From positions 1 through 32,202 of the forward strand of contig JAJZZW010000005.1 of the NCBI GenBank assembly GCA_021797385.1: a DNA stretch of 32,202 nucleotides. Direction: 5' to 3'. A model generated the notes under the pieces. The model did no database searches, was not told where the DNA came from, and saw only the letters and a program-made list of their open reading frames with translations. Position 1 is the first letter of the stretch. Each line of letters opens with the position of its first letter. A program made the translations under genes and the position numbers. Source of the DNA: Thermoplasmata archaeon (lineage in GTDB: Archaea > Thermoplasmatota > Thermoplasmata > Thermoplasmatales > Thermoplasmataceae). This document shows positions 1-7,893 of this stretch, one piece after another.

Positions 1-105
1 CTTGGCGTATATCTCTTTATTGTGGGCAGTACACAGTTGCTCATAAGGCCAATGATAAACATAGCAAGAAGGATTCATATAATGATGCTGCACAGGGAGA
101 AATAG
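1..105 (+). CDS. C-terminal end of a membrane protein (5' end outside window)
   Basis: Frame 1 is open from the first base to a TAG at 103-105 and encodes 34 residues. The visible part begins with a hydrophobic stretch (LGVYLFIVGSTQLL) and ends in a short basic tail rich in Arg, His and Met. That is the usual look of a last transmembrane helix followed by a cytoplasmic tail. Only three bases separate it from the convergent stop of the next gene. The family cannot be named from so short a piece. Confidence 0.5.
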   Translation, partial: LGVYLFIVGSTQLLIRPMINIARRIHIMMLHREK

Positions 106-108
106 GAA

Positions 109-426
109 TTATTTTTTTATAAGTATCCTGAGTCTGGCTATGGCCTGGGAAGCCTCATCCGGCTTCAGCTCATTTATATTTTTCCCAGTAAATAATGATA
201 TTGCACTTCTGGTAAGTATAACTGTTTCAATTCCGGTCCCCAGGGCAGCAACGATAAGCACCGTGAATCCGGTGATGAATATATGGAGATGGCTGTCAGC
301 ATATCCTGTATTCAGAGTGAAATATGTAAAGATAAAAAATCCTACTATAAAAACAAGGGAGAGGAAAAAGGTAACAAGTCTGATACGGAAAAGCCTTACG
401 GCCTCCCTTCTATTAAGTTTTACCAT
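109..426 (-). CDS. Small two-helix membrane protein, unknown function
   Basis: This 105-residue protein starts at an ATG (424-426). It has a basic N-terminus (KLNRREAVRLFRIR), two predicted membrane helices at about residues 17-38 and 49-71, and a cytoplasmic tail of about 30 residues ending in basic residues. An AT-rich TATA-like stretch lies near 448-457, about 26 bases before the start, which fits a leaderless transcript. It is divergent from purS. I do not recognise a family. The opposite-strand frame here looks like a shadow, because the minus-strand product has the clear membrane-protein pattern. Confidence 0.6.
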   Translation of the reverse strand: MVKLNRREAVRLFRIRLVTFFLSLVFIVGFFIFTYFTLNTGYADSHLHIFITGFTVLIVAALGTGIETVILTRSAISLFTGKNINELKPDEASQAIARLRILIKK

Positions 427-470
427 AAAGGTTAAAAGAGAATTGTAATATTAAATTTTTTGTGAATTTT

Positions 471-485
471 ATGGTTATATACCAT
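471..485. promoter_or_regulatory. Palindrome between divergent promoters
   Basis: The arms ATGGT and ACCAT flank TATAT in the 104-base region between the small membrane-protein gene and purS. A TATA-like AAATTTAA (500-507) lies about 27 bases before the purS ATG. The palindrome sits between the two putative TATA boxes, so it could bind a regulator of either gene. The arms are only 5 bp, so chance is a real alternative. Confidence 0.3.
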
Positions 486-530
486 AGTGGATAAACAATA
501 AATTTAATTTCATAATTAAAATACGGTTTT

Positions 531-773
531 ATGAGAATCAAGGTTCAGATTAAATATCTTCCTAACGTTGAAGACCCTGAGGCATTGAGTATAAAGAGAA
601 ACCTGGAACTGACCGGTTACAGGGGAATAAAGAATGTTTATTCTTATAAAATATATGAATTTGAAACCACCCTGGATAAAAATGATAGCATGGATGAAAT
701 AAGGGAAATTGCAGAAAAGCTCCTGACAAATCCTGTTATTCAGGAATACAAAATAGAAAACATAAGTGAATGA
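531..773 (+). CDS. purS: Phosphoribosylformylglycinamidine synthase, PurS subunit
   Basis: PurS is the small structural subunit of the three-part FGAM synthase (PurS-PurL-PurQ) of purine synthesis. It helps bring PurQ and PurL together for ammonia transfer. The 80-residue product has the usual family length and pattern: a first strand with KVQIKYLPNVEDPEALSI, a central GYRGIKNVYSYKIYEFE segment and an acidic C-terminal helix with a LLTNPVIQEY-like motif. It starts at an ATG with a TATA-like box about 27 bases upstream and no SD, and overlaps purL. Assignment rests on length, pattern and position directly before purL. Confidence 0.93.
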   Translation: MRIKVQIKYLPNVEDPEALSIKRNLELTGYRGIKNVYSYKIYEFETTLDKNDSMDEIREIAEKLLTNPVIQEYKIENISE

Positions 774-3024
774 AATGTACAGTATTATAAATAGTACACC
801 GGATAAGCTGAAGGCACTTGCATCAGGACTTGGATTGACCTATGATGAAATCGTAATGCTGAGAAATTATTTTATAGGACTTGGACGTAATCCAACAGAT
901 ATTGAAATTCAGGCAATCGCACAGGGATGGAGTGAACATTCATGCTATAAATCATCGAAGCTATACCTGAAAAAATATCTTTCAGGGCTAAAAAGCGATT
1001 ATACAATACTTACCATGGAGGATGATGCCGGTGTTATTTCATTTGATGATGAAAATGCATATGTTGTGAAAATGGAGAGCCATAACCATCCCAGTGCTAT
1101 TGAGCCATATGGAGGGGCTGCAACCGGTGTAGGTGGTATAATCAGGGACGTATTATGCATGGGTGCGCAGCCTGTGGCACTGGTTGATTCCCTGTATTTC
1201 GGAGACCCGGATAGTACAGGGAGACAGCTAACCGAGCGTTTTATCATTAACCGTGTTGTGGCAGGTATTAGAGATTATGGGAACAGGGTAGGAATCCCTA
1301 CCGTAGCAGGTTCTGTAAATTTCAACAGCATATACAACGGGATTCCACTGGTAAACGCAGGCTGCATAGGCATTGTAAGAAAAGACCAGGTTGTAAGGAG
1401 CAGGATAAGCATCGAGGGAGACCTTCTCATTGTTTGCGGTGGCAGAACAGGCAGGGATGGGATACACGGCGTTAATTTTGCATCAAAAATACTCAATACG
1501 GGAGATGAATCAAACAGGAATGCCGTGCAGCTGGGAAACCCAATTATAAAGGAGCCACTGATCCATGCCATACTGGAGGCAAACGACGCTGGAATCATAG
1601 ATGGTATGAAGGACCTGGGTGGTGGTGGATTATCCAGTGCAGTAAGTGAGATGCTATTTGCTGGGGGAATGTCTGGGGTAATAGAGCTGGATAAGGTGCT
1701 CCTGAAGGATACCAATATGGAGCCTTGGGAAATATGGGTGAGTGAATCCCAGGAAAGAATGTTCCTTGCAATAAACCCCTCGAGGCTCCGGGAAATTGAT
1801 GATATATTCAATAGATGGGGAATAGAGTACTCCATCATAGGAAAAACTGTGAAAAGCCCTAATCTTGTAATTAAATACAGAGATGAAAAAATACTGGACA
1901 TGGAGCTTTCTTTCCTTACCGGTGGACCTGTTTATGCCAGAAATTTCAAAAAACCTGAGATAGAAAAGAAAAGTATAATGGATAGAGAGCCGGAAAATTA
2001 TAGAAAATTTATTTTTGATCTTCTTTCAAAACCAAATATATGCGCCAGGTTCAATATAGTTAGACAGTACGATTTCACAGTGCGAGGTTCAACCATTGTT
2101 AAACCATTTACCGGAATCCCCAACATGGAAACCCATTCTGATGCGACAATAATCAAGCCGCTGGAAAATTCATTCCAGGGGCTATGCATAACATCCGGAT
2201 CCAGGCCTGAAATGGTGGGTATAGACGCATATAATGGAACAATGCACACACTTTTCGAGGGGTATAAAAATATACTGAGCAGCGGCGGGATTCCACATTC
2301 TATCGTTGATGCGCTAAATTTCGGAAACCCGGAAAATCCTGAAACAATGTACAGATTTATAGAAACTCTCAGGGCGATTTCTGACTTTTGCAGAACCACA
2401 GGACTTCCACTTGTATCGGGAAATGTGAGTTTCTATAACGAAGCTGAAAAGGAAATACTTCCCACTCCCAATATGCTATTACTTGGAAAAATAAAGGATA
2501 TCCGGGATTCCAAGACCGTGGAAATAAAAGGAGAAGGAAATCCATTATACCTTATAGGTACCGTTATACCGGATCTTGCCGGAAGCCAGTATTCATCTGA
2601 AATGGGCAATGTGCACACCATGCTTCCTGAAGCGAATATAAAGGAACTTATGGCCCTGCGTGATGGCATAGTTAAATCAATGGATTATATAAAATCAATG
2701 CATGATATATCCGGAGGCGGATTAATAGTTGCACTTCTGGAAATGGCATTCGGAAGCAGCTTCGGTATTGATGTTGATATTACCGAAATACCGGGAAGGA
2801 CAAATGAAAAACTATTTTCAGAACTGGGAACAGGCATGCTCATAGAAGTGGCTTCAGAAAACGAGGAAAAATTCCTGAAATCATTCCCGGGAATACCATT
2901 AAGAAAGATAGGCAGGACTTCAAAAAATGGAATAAAATTGAAAGAAAAGGGCAGATATATACTTTCAGAGGAGATTGAAACACTGAGGGGGCTTTGGGAA
3001 ACCGGGCTGGATAAATACCTGTGA
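766..3024 (+). CDS. purL: Phosphoribosylformylglycinamidine synthase, PurL subunit
   Basis: PurL catalyses ATP-dependent conversion of FGAR to FGAM in purine synthesis, using ammonia supplied by PurQ. The 752-residue length is the small-PurL form, without a fused glutaminase. Visible hallmarks are GWSEHSCYKSSK near residue 55 (the conserved His), ESHNHPSAIEPYGGAATG, the glycine-rich DLGGGGLSSAVSEM, and a second-half SGNVSFYNE motif, as expected of the duplicated AIRS-like fold. The GTG at 766 overlaps the purS end by 8 bases; an ATG three codons on (775) is an equally good start. Neither has a clear SD. The partner purQ is not adjacent, so it must lie elsewhere. Confidence 0.96.
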   Translation: MNEMYSIINSTPDKLKALASGLGLTYDEIVMLRNYFIGLGRNPTDIEIQAIAQGWSEHSCYKSSKLYLKKYLSGLKSDYTILTMEDDAGVISFDDENAYVVKMESHNHPSAIEPYGGAATGVGGIIRDVLCMGAQPVALVDSLYFGDPDSTGRQLTERFIINRVVAGIRDYGNRVGIPTVAGSVNFNSIYNGIPLVNAGCIGIVRKDQVVRSRISIEGDLLIVCGGRTGRDGIHGVNFASKILNTGDESNRNAVQLGNPIIKEPLIHAILEANDAGIIDGMKDLGGGGLSSAVSEMLFAGGMSGVIELDKVLLKDTNMEPWEIWVSESQERMFLAINPSRLREIDDIFNRWGIEYSIIGKTVKSPNLVIKYRDEKILDMELSFLTGGPVYARNFKKPEIEKKSIMDREPENYRKFIFDLLSKPNICARFNIVRQYDFTVRGSTIVKPFTGIPNMETHSDATIIKPLENSFQGLCITSGSRPEMVGIDAYNGTMHTLFEGYKNILSSGGIPHSIVDALNFGNPENPETMYRFIETLRAISDFCRTTGLPLVSGNVSFYNEAEKEILPTPNMLLLGKIKDIRDSKTVEIKGEGNPLYLIGTVIPDLAGSQYSSEMGNVHTMLPEANIKELMALRDGIVKSMDYIKSMHDISGGGLIVALLEMAFGSSFGIDVDITEIPGRTNEKLFSELGTGMLIEVASENEEKFLKSFPGIPLRKIGRTSKNGIKLKEKGRYILSEEIETLRGLWETGLDKYL

Positions 3025-3111
3025 TTATATTAGGCTATTTATAATAATAAATCATCTTCTTTAAGCGGGTATTGTGGTTGTATACAATAAATTATGTGTA
3101 AATATAAACCC

Positions 3112-3145
3112 CCTGTTAATAATGAAATGATCATTAAATAACAGG
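3112..3145. terminator. Imperfect inverted repeat downstream of purL
   Basis: CCTGTTAATAATGA (3112-3125) and TCATTAAATAACAGG (3131-3145) are inverted copies apart from a small internal mismatch or bulge, with a 5-base loop. It lies 88 bases after the purL stop in AT-rich sequence. It could form a hairpin at the end of the purSL transcript, or be an operator for a lost gene to its right. No long T-run follows, so the terminator label is tentative. Confidence 0.35.
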
Positions 3146-3242
3146 AAGAAATACCTCTTTTGAATCCAGGAGGTAATAAAATATGGAATATTGGTTATAG
3201 ATACTTTAAACTTATACTAAGATAAAAGAAAAGGAGTTGGAA

Positions 3243-3314
3243 ATGATAGATAAGTGTACCGGTAAAATATTTAAATGTAGCAATATAAAGGAGGCTATAA
3301 ACAAATTCAATTAG
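3243..3314 (+). pseudogene. SD-led 23-codon frame, possible remnant with frameshift
   Basis: An ATG at 3243 sits six bases after GGAG (3233-3236) and opens a 23-residue frame with two cysteines (MIDKCTGKIFKC...). Shifting one base near its end gives a further plausible stretch (NSISLRISGMAGIPMKYTIL), ending at a TGA near 3374. This fits a small gene broken by a frameshift. It may instead be a genuine micro-protein or chance. No family is recognised. Confidence 0.25.
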
Positions 3315-3418
3315 CTTAAGAATAAGTGGAATGGCAGGCATCCCGATGAAATATACAATACTGAGAGAAAGATGATTAGTACAATACTTATCAACATAAT
3401 TAACCGGTAAAATATTTA
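3258..3418. repeat. 16-bp direct repeat pair
   Basis: ACCGGTAAAATATTTA occurs at 3258-3273 and 3403-3418, 145 bases apart on the same strand. The first copy is inside the SD-led short frame and the second precedes the promoter of the secreted protein gene. It may be a scar of a small duplication or insertion, or a binding site pair. Nothing else in the flanks matches well. Confidence 0.5.
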
Positions 3419-3461
3419 CTAATATTGTTACCGAAATATATATAGTCATGCATTAATTTCA

Positions 3462-3470
3462 TTATAAATA
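3462..3470 (+). promoter_or_regulatory. TATA-like box for ATG 3494
   Basis: TTATAAATA is centred 28 bases before the ATG at 3494, the normal distance for a leaderless archaeal transcript. It supports the shorter form of the secreted protein. It competes with the upstream ATATATATAG (3435-3444), which would serve the longer form. Confidence 0.4.
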
Positions 3471-3493
3471 AAAAGGCCATTTTAGGGATAGTT

Positions 3494-4132
3494 ATGTCAG
3501 CCATATTTATAGCCTCTGGATTTGCCATTACTGTTAACAGTTCAGGCAGCAGTAGTCAGGTAGTTAGAAGTCCATCATATGCTGCAACTGTAAATATTAC
3601 TGAAAACGTGTTTGATGTTAACCTTAGGGAAAAGGCATTTTATAATTCAATCTATAAAAATTATTTTCAGAATCATCAGAAAAATTGCATAAGCAAGATG
3701 ATAAATGCAGTTAATGCGGCAACGTTGTTCCTTAATACTATACTTGCGGTAACAGGTATATCAATACCCAACCTGTCATGGTTATTTTCAACAACACAGG
3801 AGACTAACGCAAATAAAATAAGTAATGGCTATGAAATAACAGTAAATGCAGGAAGAGTAATAAGGGCCGAAGTCAGTGTATACTGGCCATCAATCTCTTA
3901 TGGTTACTGGACATTTTTATGGGGATTCATACCGGAATATCACACAAGAAATGTCTATGAATTTGGAAGCTGCTTTGATGAATACTTTGAACAAAATGAG
4001 GGTGGCACTATTAATAATCCTCATTACAATTGGATACAGTATTCCAGTACATTCAAAATTACAGATAGTGACCTAAAGCTGACAGAATTTGAAAATGGTA
4101 AGTACGAAATTCAAATAAGTGAGGTGTTTTAA
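3494..4132 (+). CDS. Secreted protein, unknown family; start uncertain
   Basis: From the ATG at 3494 the product has 212 residues, beginning with a short hydrophobic run and then a Ser/Gly-rich stretch. It has two Cys (about residues 65 and 158), an aromatic central segment (YWPSISYGYWTFLWG) and no internal membrane helix after residue 20, apart from a hydrophobic patch near 72-100. I recognise no family. The frame stays open upstream to a TAG at 3443. Reading from an ATA codon at 3464 adds INKKAILGIV before the ATG, giving a classic signal peptide with a basic head. A TATA-like ATATATATAG (3435-3444) sits 25 bases before 3464, while TTATAAATA (3462-3470) sits 28 bases before 3494, so the two starts compete. 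The next membrane-anchored gene on the same strand may be functionally linked. Confidence 0.6.
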   Translation: MSAIFIASGFAITVNSSGSSSQVVRSPSYAATVNITENVFDVNLREKAFYNSIYKNYFQNHQKNCISKMINAVNAATLFLNTILAVTGISIPNLSWLFSTTQETNANKISNGYEITVNAGRVIRAEVSVYWPSISYGYWTFLWGFIPEYHTRNVYEFGSCFDEYFEQNEGGTINNPHYNWIQYSSTFKITDSDLKLTEFENGKYEIQISEVF

Positions 4133-4133
4133 C

Positions 4134-4232
4134 TTGGACAATATGAAGTATACTAGAAATAGCCATGAATATATTACATCTATTTCCTCAATATCCTTAT
4201 CTTTCCTTACCTCAAATAAAGAAATAATTTAA
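4134..4232 (+). CDS. Possible 32-residue small protein
   Basis: A TTG at 4134 follows GAGGTG (4121-4126) by seven bases and opens a frame of 32 codons rich in Ser, Asn and Ile (MDNMKYTRNSHEYITS...). It begins two bases after the stop of the secreted protein gene, so it could be translated from the same transcript. Its composition is hydrophilic and has no recognisable motif. It may be a real small protein, the start of a decayed gene, or chance. Confidence 0.25.
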   Translation: MDNMKYTRNSHEYITSISSISLSFLTSNKEII

Positions 4233-4276
4233 TATTCCAGATGATAGTGTATAATCTATAAACTGGAGGTGGTTGG

Positions 4277-4849
4277 TTGATTGATAAAAAACAAAAAAAA
4301 TTTATAAAAATATTAACAGTATTGATCATAATAAGTATTACTGTAGCCTATATAGGATATAATTTAAGCACAGAACCAAATAATATAAAGACGGTTAATT
4401 CTAATAATATACCCAAAATTATGGAGGAAGATCAATGCATAATGGGTAAATTCTATGATAATATTACGCAGCACGGTATCAAATCTGAATTCCTCATAAT
4501 AGCACATATCCCAAACAGGTACTATCACCCTAAAGTTCAGGTATTCCTCACAATCTCGACTTATAAAATTGGGCAAAAGTTGAATTTTCCTATAAGCGAT
4601 ACATCAATTGTTATTAACAATATAAATATGCACATAAATAATAATAAAACCAGTGATACAAGCTCCACATATATTTGCAATTATTCCATAGGGCAACCTA
4701 TTGGCTTCAATTTGCCCAGGTATGGAAATAATAGCATAAACTTAAGCTTCAGCATAACACCCGTTTATGAAATAAATTTCGTACATTACAGTGGTAAGGC
4801 AAAACAAGTTGATTTTAGATTCAATCTCACTGGTATAAGAACCACGTGA
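4277..4849 (+). CDS. Membrane-anchored extracellular protein, unknown family
   Basis: This 190-residue protein starts at TTG 4277, chosen because GGAGGTGG (4264-4271) lies just upstream. It has a very basic head (DKKQKKFIK), a single membrane helix at about residues 9-28 and a long polar outer domain with many Asn-X-Ser/Thr sites and two Cys. The layout (Lys-rich head, Ile-rich helix, Asn-rich outer domain) matches the two anchored proteins at 19.1-20.8 kb, though sequence similarity is weak. It follows the secreted protein gene on the same strand and may share a transcript with it. Likely a surface glycoprotein; the function is unknown. Confidence 0.7.
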   Translation: MIDKKQKKFIKILTVLIIISITVAYIGYNLSTEPNNIKTVNSNNIPKIMEEDQCIMGKFYDNITQHGIKSEFLIIAHIPNRYYHPKVQVFLTISTYKIGQKLNFPISDTSIVINNINMHINNNKTSDTSSTYICNYSIGQPIGFNLPRYGNNSINLSFSITPVYEINFVHYSGKAKQVDFRFNLTGIRTT

Positions 4850-5006
4850 AAATAATTGTCATTATGGGAAATCTGTAATGTCTATTATATGTGTGGTTTC
4901 TGGATTTGATGCACATGCCCATGACCATAAAGTATGAAACTTGACGTTGTATGCTGTAGCATCAGTATCCATGGAAATTTATAATACTATTAGTCGATAC
5001 TGGATT

Positions 5007-5261
5007 ATGTCTGATTATATACACAAATTAAAATTCATGAAGGAAAAAAACCTGACTCTGGAAATAAGCTACAGGCTCAATTATGAGGATAAGGCATGTG
5101 GCTCAATAAGGATATTCTCCGGTGAGATTGATCCGGAAAAGGATAATTATGAACTTTACATGGAATTAATTGAGTGTGGGCTAACAGAAGAAGCGGTTAA
5201 TAAAAGAGTTGAGAAGATGGAAGAGGAAATCAACCAGAATAAAATAGACCTGTCGCTTTAA
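5007..5261 (+). CDS. Small acidic hypothetical protein
   Basis: The product is 84 residues if started at ATG 5007. I prefer this to the upstream in-frame TTG (4941) because ATTTATAATA (4976-4985) lies about 26 bases before the ATG. The sequence mixes a beta-like first half (KNLTLEISYRLNYEDKACGSIRIF) with an acidic helical end (EEAVNKRVEKMEEEINQNK). It has no signal peptide or membrane helix and is probably cytoplasmic. I do not recognise the family. Confidence 0.6.
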   Translation: MSDYIHKLKFMKEKNLTLEISYRLNYEDKACGSIRIFSGEIDPEKDNYELYMELIECGLTEEAVNKRVEKMEEEINQNKIDLSL

Positions 5262-5296
5262 CAAAAAACTAAATAACAATCTTAAATGTGAAATAA

Positions 5297-5815
5297 ATGA
5301 TAAGCAGGAAAGTCCTGGTGGGAATTGTTCTAATAATAGCTGGAATAGCACTGGTAATACCTGGAGTTGCGGTTATTACGTCAGAGCCATCAGGAAATAC
5401 CGTAATACATTACTCAGGAGATATTTATACATCGCCTGAGTTCAATTTTACCGAAAGCAAAATTCTCATAATAGTTTCTTCTGATACATCCTCTGCAGGG
5501 CTTGTCAACTGTACAGATTTCAAAGCCGACGCCGGTAAATTTAACTCTTCCAGCATTCATAATTACACTGTACCACCTGCAAGACAGATTGATGGAGAAC
5601 CCATGTATGAAAATCTTAACGGAACCTACAGGTATGTAGTGGTTTCTGGCAGCAGACCTACATTAGACTACAATTTTATTTCGCATTCCGAAATCAGAAA
5701 TGTTACAGATGCCAGTTACATAACTGCTGCGGGATCACTTCTTACAGGTGCAGGCATAATAATTACAATGGTTACAATACTTTTCGCAAAAATAAATTCC
5801 CGGAAGCCTAGATGA
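5297..5815 (+). CDS. Double-anchored extracellular glycoprotein-like protein
   Basis: The 172-residue protein has a hydrophobic helix at about residues 6-28, an outer domain of about 110 residues with six N-glycosylation-type sites (NFT, NCT, NSS, NYT, NGT, NVT), and a second helix at about 142-165 followed by a basic tail (KINSRKPR). Both ends should therefore lie in the cytoplasm with the central domain outside. The site density fits the glycosylated surface of wall-less Thermoplasmatales. No family is recognised. It starts 35 bases after the previous gene and may share its transcript. Confidence 0.65.
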   Translation: MISRKVLVGIVLIIAGIALVIPGVAVITSEPSGNTVIHYSGDIYTSPEFNFTESKILIIVSSDTSSAGLVNCTDFKADAGKFNSSSIHNYTVPPARQIDGEPMYENLNGTYRYVVVSGSRPTLDYNFISHSEIRNVTDASYITAAGSLLTGAGIIITMVTILFAKINSRKPR

Positions 5816-5907
5816 GTTCATTATTTATCTCATGAAATGGTATATGTATATTCTACCGGATCGCCATAGCAACAAAAAAAACTTTAAACTAAATGTAATA
5901 GGCTTAC

Positions 5908-7275
5908 ATGATAGTTTCACCACTGGATTACAGATATGGTAGGGAAGAAGTAAAATCCATATTTTCGGAGAAAACAAGATTAAACATAATGCTTAACGTA
6001 GAGAGCGCCATTGCACAGGCAGAATCATATTATGGGCTTATACCTGAGAAGGCATATCTTGATATTAAAAAAGTGGTGGATTCAAATGAAGTGCAGCTTT
6101 CAAGGGTTAAGGAAATTGAGAGCTCCATAAACCATGACGTAATGTCCATAGTCGAGGCACTCACAGAAAAATGTACAGAAGGGAGGAATTATGTTCACTT
6201 TGGTGTTACATCAAATGATATAAATGACTCCGCTTCAGCAATACAAATAAAGAGAACAATAAACATCGTTGTATCAGACCTGGTAGGTCTCAACAGGGTC
6301 CTGATAAAACTAATAAGGGAGAACATGGAAACAATTATGGTTGGAAGAACACACGGGCAGCATGCGTCGCCCATAACACTGGGATTGAAGTTTTCGGTTT
6401 ACCTTACCGAGGTCAACAGGCATCTTGAACGTATAATGGAAGCCAGAAAGCGAATGATTGCCGGAAAAATTCTTGGTCCAGTGGGTACAGGTGCTGCTCT
6501 CGGACCAATGGCACTCCAGATACAGGAAAAGGTATGTGAAATCCTGGGTATCACGCACGAAACTGCATCGACCCAGATAGTGGGGAGGGATAGGTATATA
6601 GAATTTTTATCCATAATTAACAATATATCTGTATCCATGGAGAAATTTGCCACAGAGATTAGAAATCTCCAGAGACCGGAGATATATGAACTTTCTGAGT
6701 ATTTCGATAGTGATAAGCAGGTAGGCTCCAGCTCTATGCCATCCAAACGCAATCCAGTCGTGTCAGAAAACATTGTAAGCCTTGCAAGGTTACTGCGCTC
6801 GTTTATAATACCGGAATATGAAGCCGGTGTACAGTGGCATGAAAGAGATCTGACAAACAGTGCACTTGAGAGATTTACAATTCCCTATGCTTCCATACTT
6901 GCCGATGATATAATAACAAAGATGACAGGCGTATTTTCACATTTGTTCATCAACAGGGAAGAAATGAGACATAGAGTGTACGAAGACCAGTTCATAATGT
7001 CTGAAAGTGTAACAATTGCCCTGACAAGAAATGGAGTTCCAAGGCAGGAATCCCATGAATTCGTTCGAAAATCTTCTATGTTTGCATACGAGAATAAAGT
7101 AACATTTAAGGAAGCGTTATTAAAAAACGGCATATTGAACTATATAAATAAGGATAAACTGGATGAGGCAATGAATCCTGAGAAATTCACAGGAAGTTCA
7201 AGGGAAATCTGTGAAATTGCAATTAAAAATTCAGAAAATTTTGAGAAATTTTTATCGGGTGAATTATATGATTGA
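5908..7275 (+). CDS. purB: Adenylosuccinate lyase
   Basis: PurB removes fumarate from SAICAR and from adenylosuccinate in purine and AMP synthesis. The 455-residue length is normal. The fumarase/aspartase superfamily signature GSSSMPSKRNP lies at residues 273-283 on the flexible catalytic loop. The VGRTHGQHASP motif carries the conserved His (about residue 149), and HFGVTSNDINDSA is the substrate-binding segment. It begins MIVSPLDYRYG, typical of archaeal and Bacillus-type PurB. CTTTAAACTA (5881-5890) precedes the ATG by about 23 bases, so it is probably leaderless. The next gene overlaps its end by eight bases. Confidence 0.97.
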   Translation: MIVSPLDYRYGREEVKSIFSEKTRLNIMLNVESAIAQAESYYGLIPEKAYLDIKKVVDSNEVQLSRVKEIESSINHDVMSIVEALTEKCTEGRNYVHFGVTSNDINDSASAIQIKRTINIVVSDLVGLNRVLIKLIRENMETIMVGRTHGQHASPITLGLKFSVYLTEVNRHLERIMEARKRMIAGKILGPVGTGAALGPMALQIQEKVCEILGITHETASTQIVGRDRYIEFLSIINNISVSMEKFATEIRNLQRPEIYELSEYFDSDKQVGSSSMPSKRNPVVSENIVSLARLLRSFIIPEYEAGVQWHERDLTNSALERFTIPYASILADDIITKMTGVFSHLFINREEMRHRVYEDQFIMSESVTIALTRNGVPRQESHEFVRKSSMFAYENKVTFKEALLKNGILNYINKDKLDEAMNPEKFTGSSREICEIAIKNSENFEKFLSGELYD

Positions 7276-7852
7276 GAATTTTGAAGAAACGCAAAAATAC
7301 AAACTTATATTAAATGAAATTAACGGAGAGGAAAAATCAATAACAGGTATCCAGAAATCTCTGGAGGATAAGGGAATAAACATGCACAGACTGGTGCTCA
7401 CAGGCTATCTCAATGCCATGGTAGAACTGGGTATGTTGAAGGAGAAAGCGATAAAACCCGCAAGAATATTTTCCTATACAGGGCAGAACAAACATGATAT
7501 TTACAGCATTGTTGGTTCTACAATGAAAAAAATGGATGAGCAGAATTCTGGATACAACTCTCTTCTGGTGCTTTATTATTTATTCGAAAGGCCTATATTC
7601 ACAAGGGAACTGGAAAAATGCAATGTAAATATCCCTGCTAAAGATGTGCGGACCATCAATTCTCAGTACAGAAACGAATATATTAAAAAACTGGGAGAGT
7701 TGAACATAAAGATACCCCAGAGCAGCGTGCTTCTGGAACCTGTTGATTTAGACAGAACTGGTGTTACAAAACTTCTTAACTATATACTATCAAATGAGTA
7801 TGATCTGAAAAAATATATGATAGTAAATACCAATCAGAAAACACTTGATTAA
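7268..7852 (+). CDS. Hypothetical protein, possibly winged-helix, coupled to purB
   Basis: I start this gene at ATG 7268, which overlaps the purB end by eight bases and follows GGTG (7258-7261). The longer open frame would run deep into purB. The 194-residue product is soluble and helical. The first half (IHEITGIQKSLEDKG-like helix, then RLVLTGYLNAMVELGMLKEK) suggests a winged-helix or similar DNA- or protein-binding fold, but no motif is decisive. The close coupling to purB suggests co-translation, perhaps with a housekeeping role. I do not recognise a named family. Confidence 0.7.
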   Translation: MIENFEETQKYKLILNEINGEEKSITGIQKSLEDKGINMHRLVLTGYLNAMVELGMLKEKAIKPARIFSYTGQNKHDIYSIVGSTMKKMDEQNSGYNSLLVLYYLFERPIFTRELEKCNVNIPAKDVRTINSQYRNEYIKKLGELNIKIPQSSVLLEPVDLDRTGVTKLLNYILSNEYDLKKYMIVNTNQKTLD

Positions 7853-7893
7853 TAAAAGTTATATCCAGCGAATCAATTATTAAGTTGATATCT

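Larger units (their letters stand above)
3025..3463. other. Low-density intergenic stretch with decayed coding traces
   Basis: No intact gene of convincing quality is seen. The stretch holds the 3112-3145 inverted repeat, a strong SD (AGGAGGT, 3168-3174) in front of a five-codon frame (MEYWL, 3183-3200), a second SD-led short frame (3243-3314), and a 16-base direct repeat ACCGGTAAAATATTTA at 3258-3273 and 3403-3418. A minus-strand frame (3195-3449) has no start signal and looks like composition noise. Strong ribosome sites in front of very short frames suggest remains of former genes. Confidence 0.45.

Noticed and set aside
140..448. Plus-strand 102-residue frame opposite the two-helix membrane protein
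   Set aside because: The minus-strand product has the clear basic-head and two-helix pattern; the plus frame has no start signal.
1275..1901. 208-codon minus-strand frame within purL
   Set aside because: It is antisense to conserved PurL motifs and shows no family pattern.
3195..3449. Minus-strand 84-residue hydrophobic frame
   Set aside because: It has no ribosome site, its composition reflects AT-rich DNA, and it runs opposite to SD-led plus-strand traces and a promoter.
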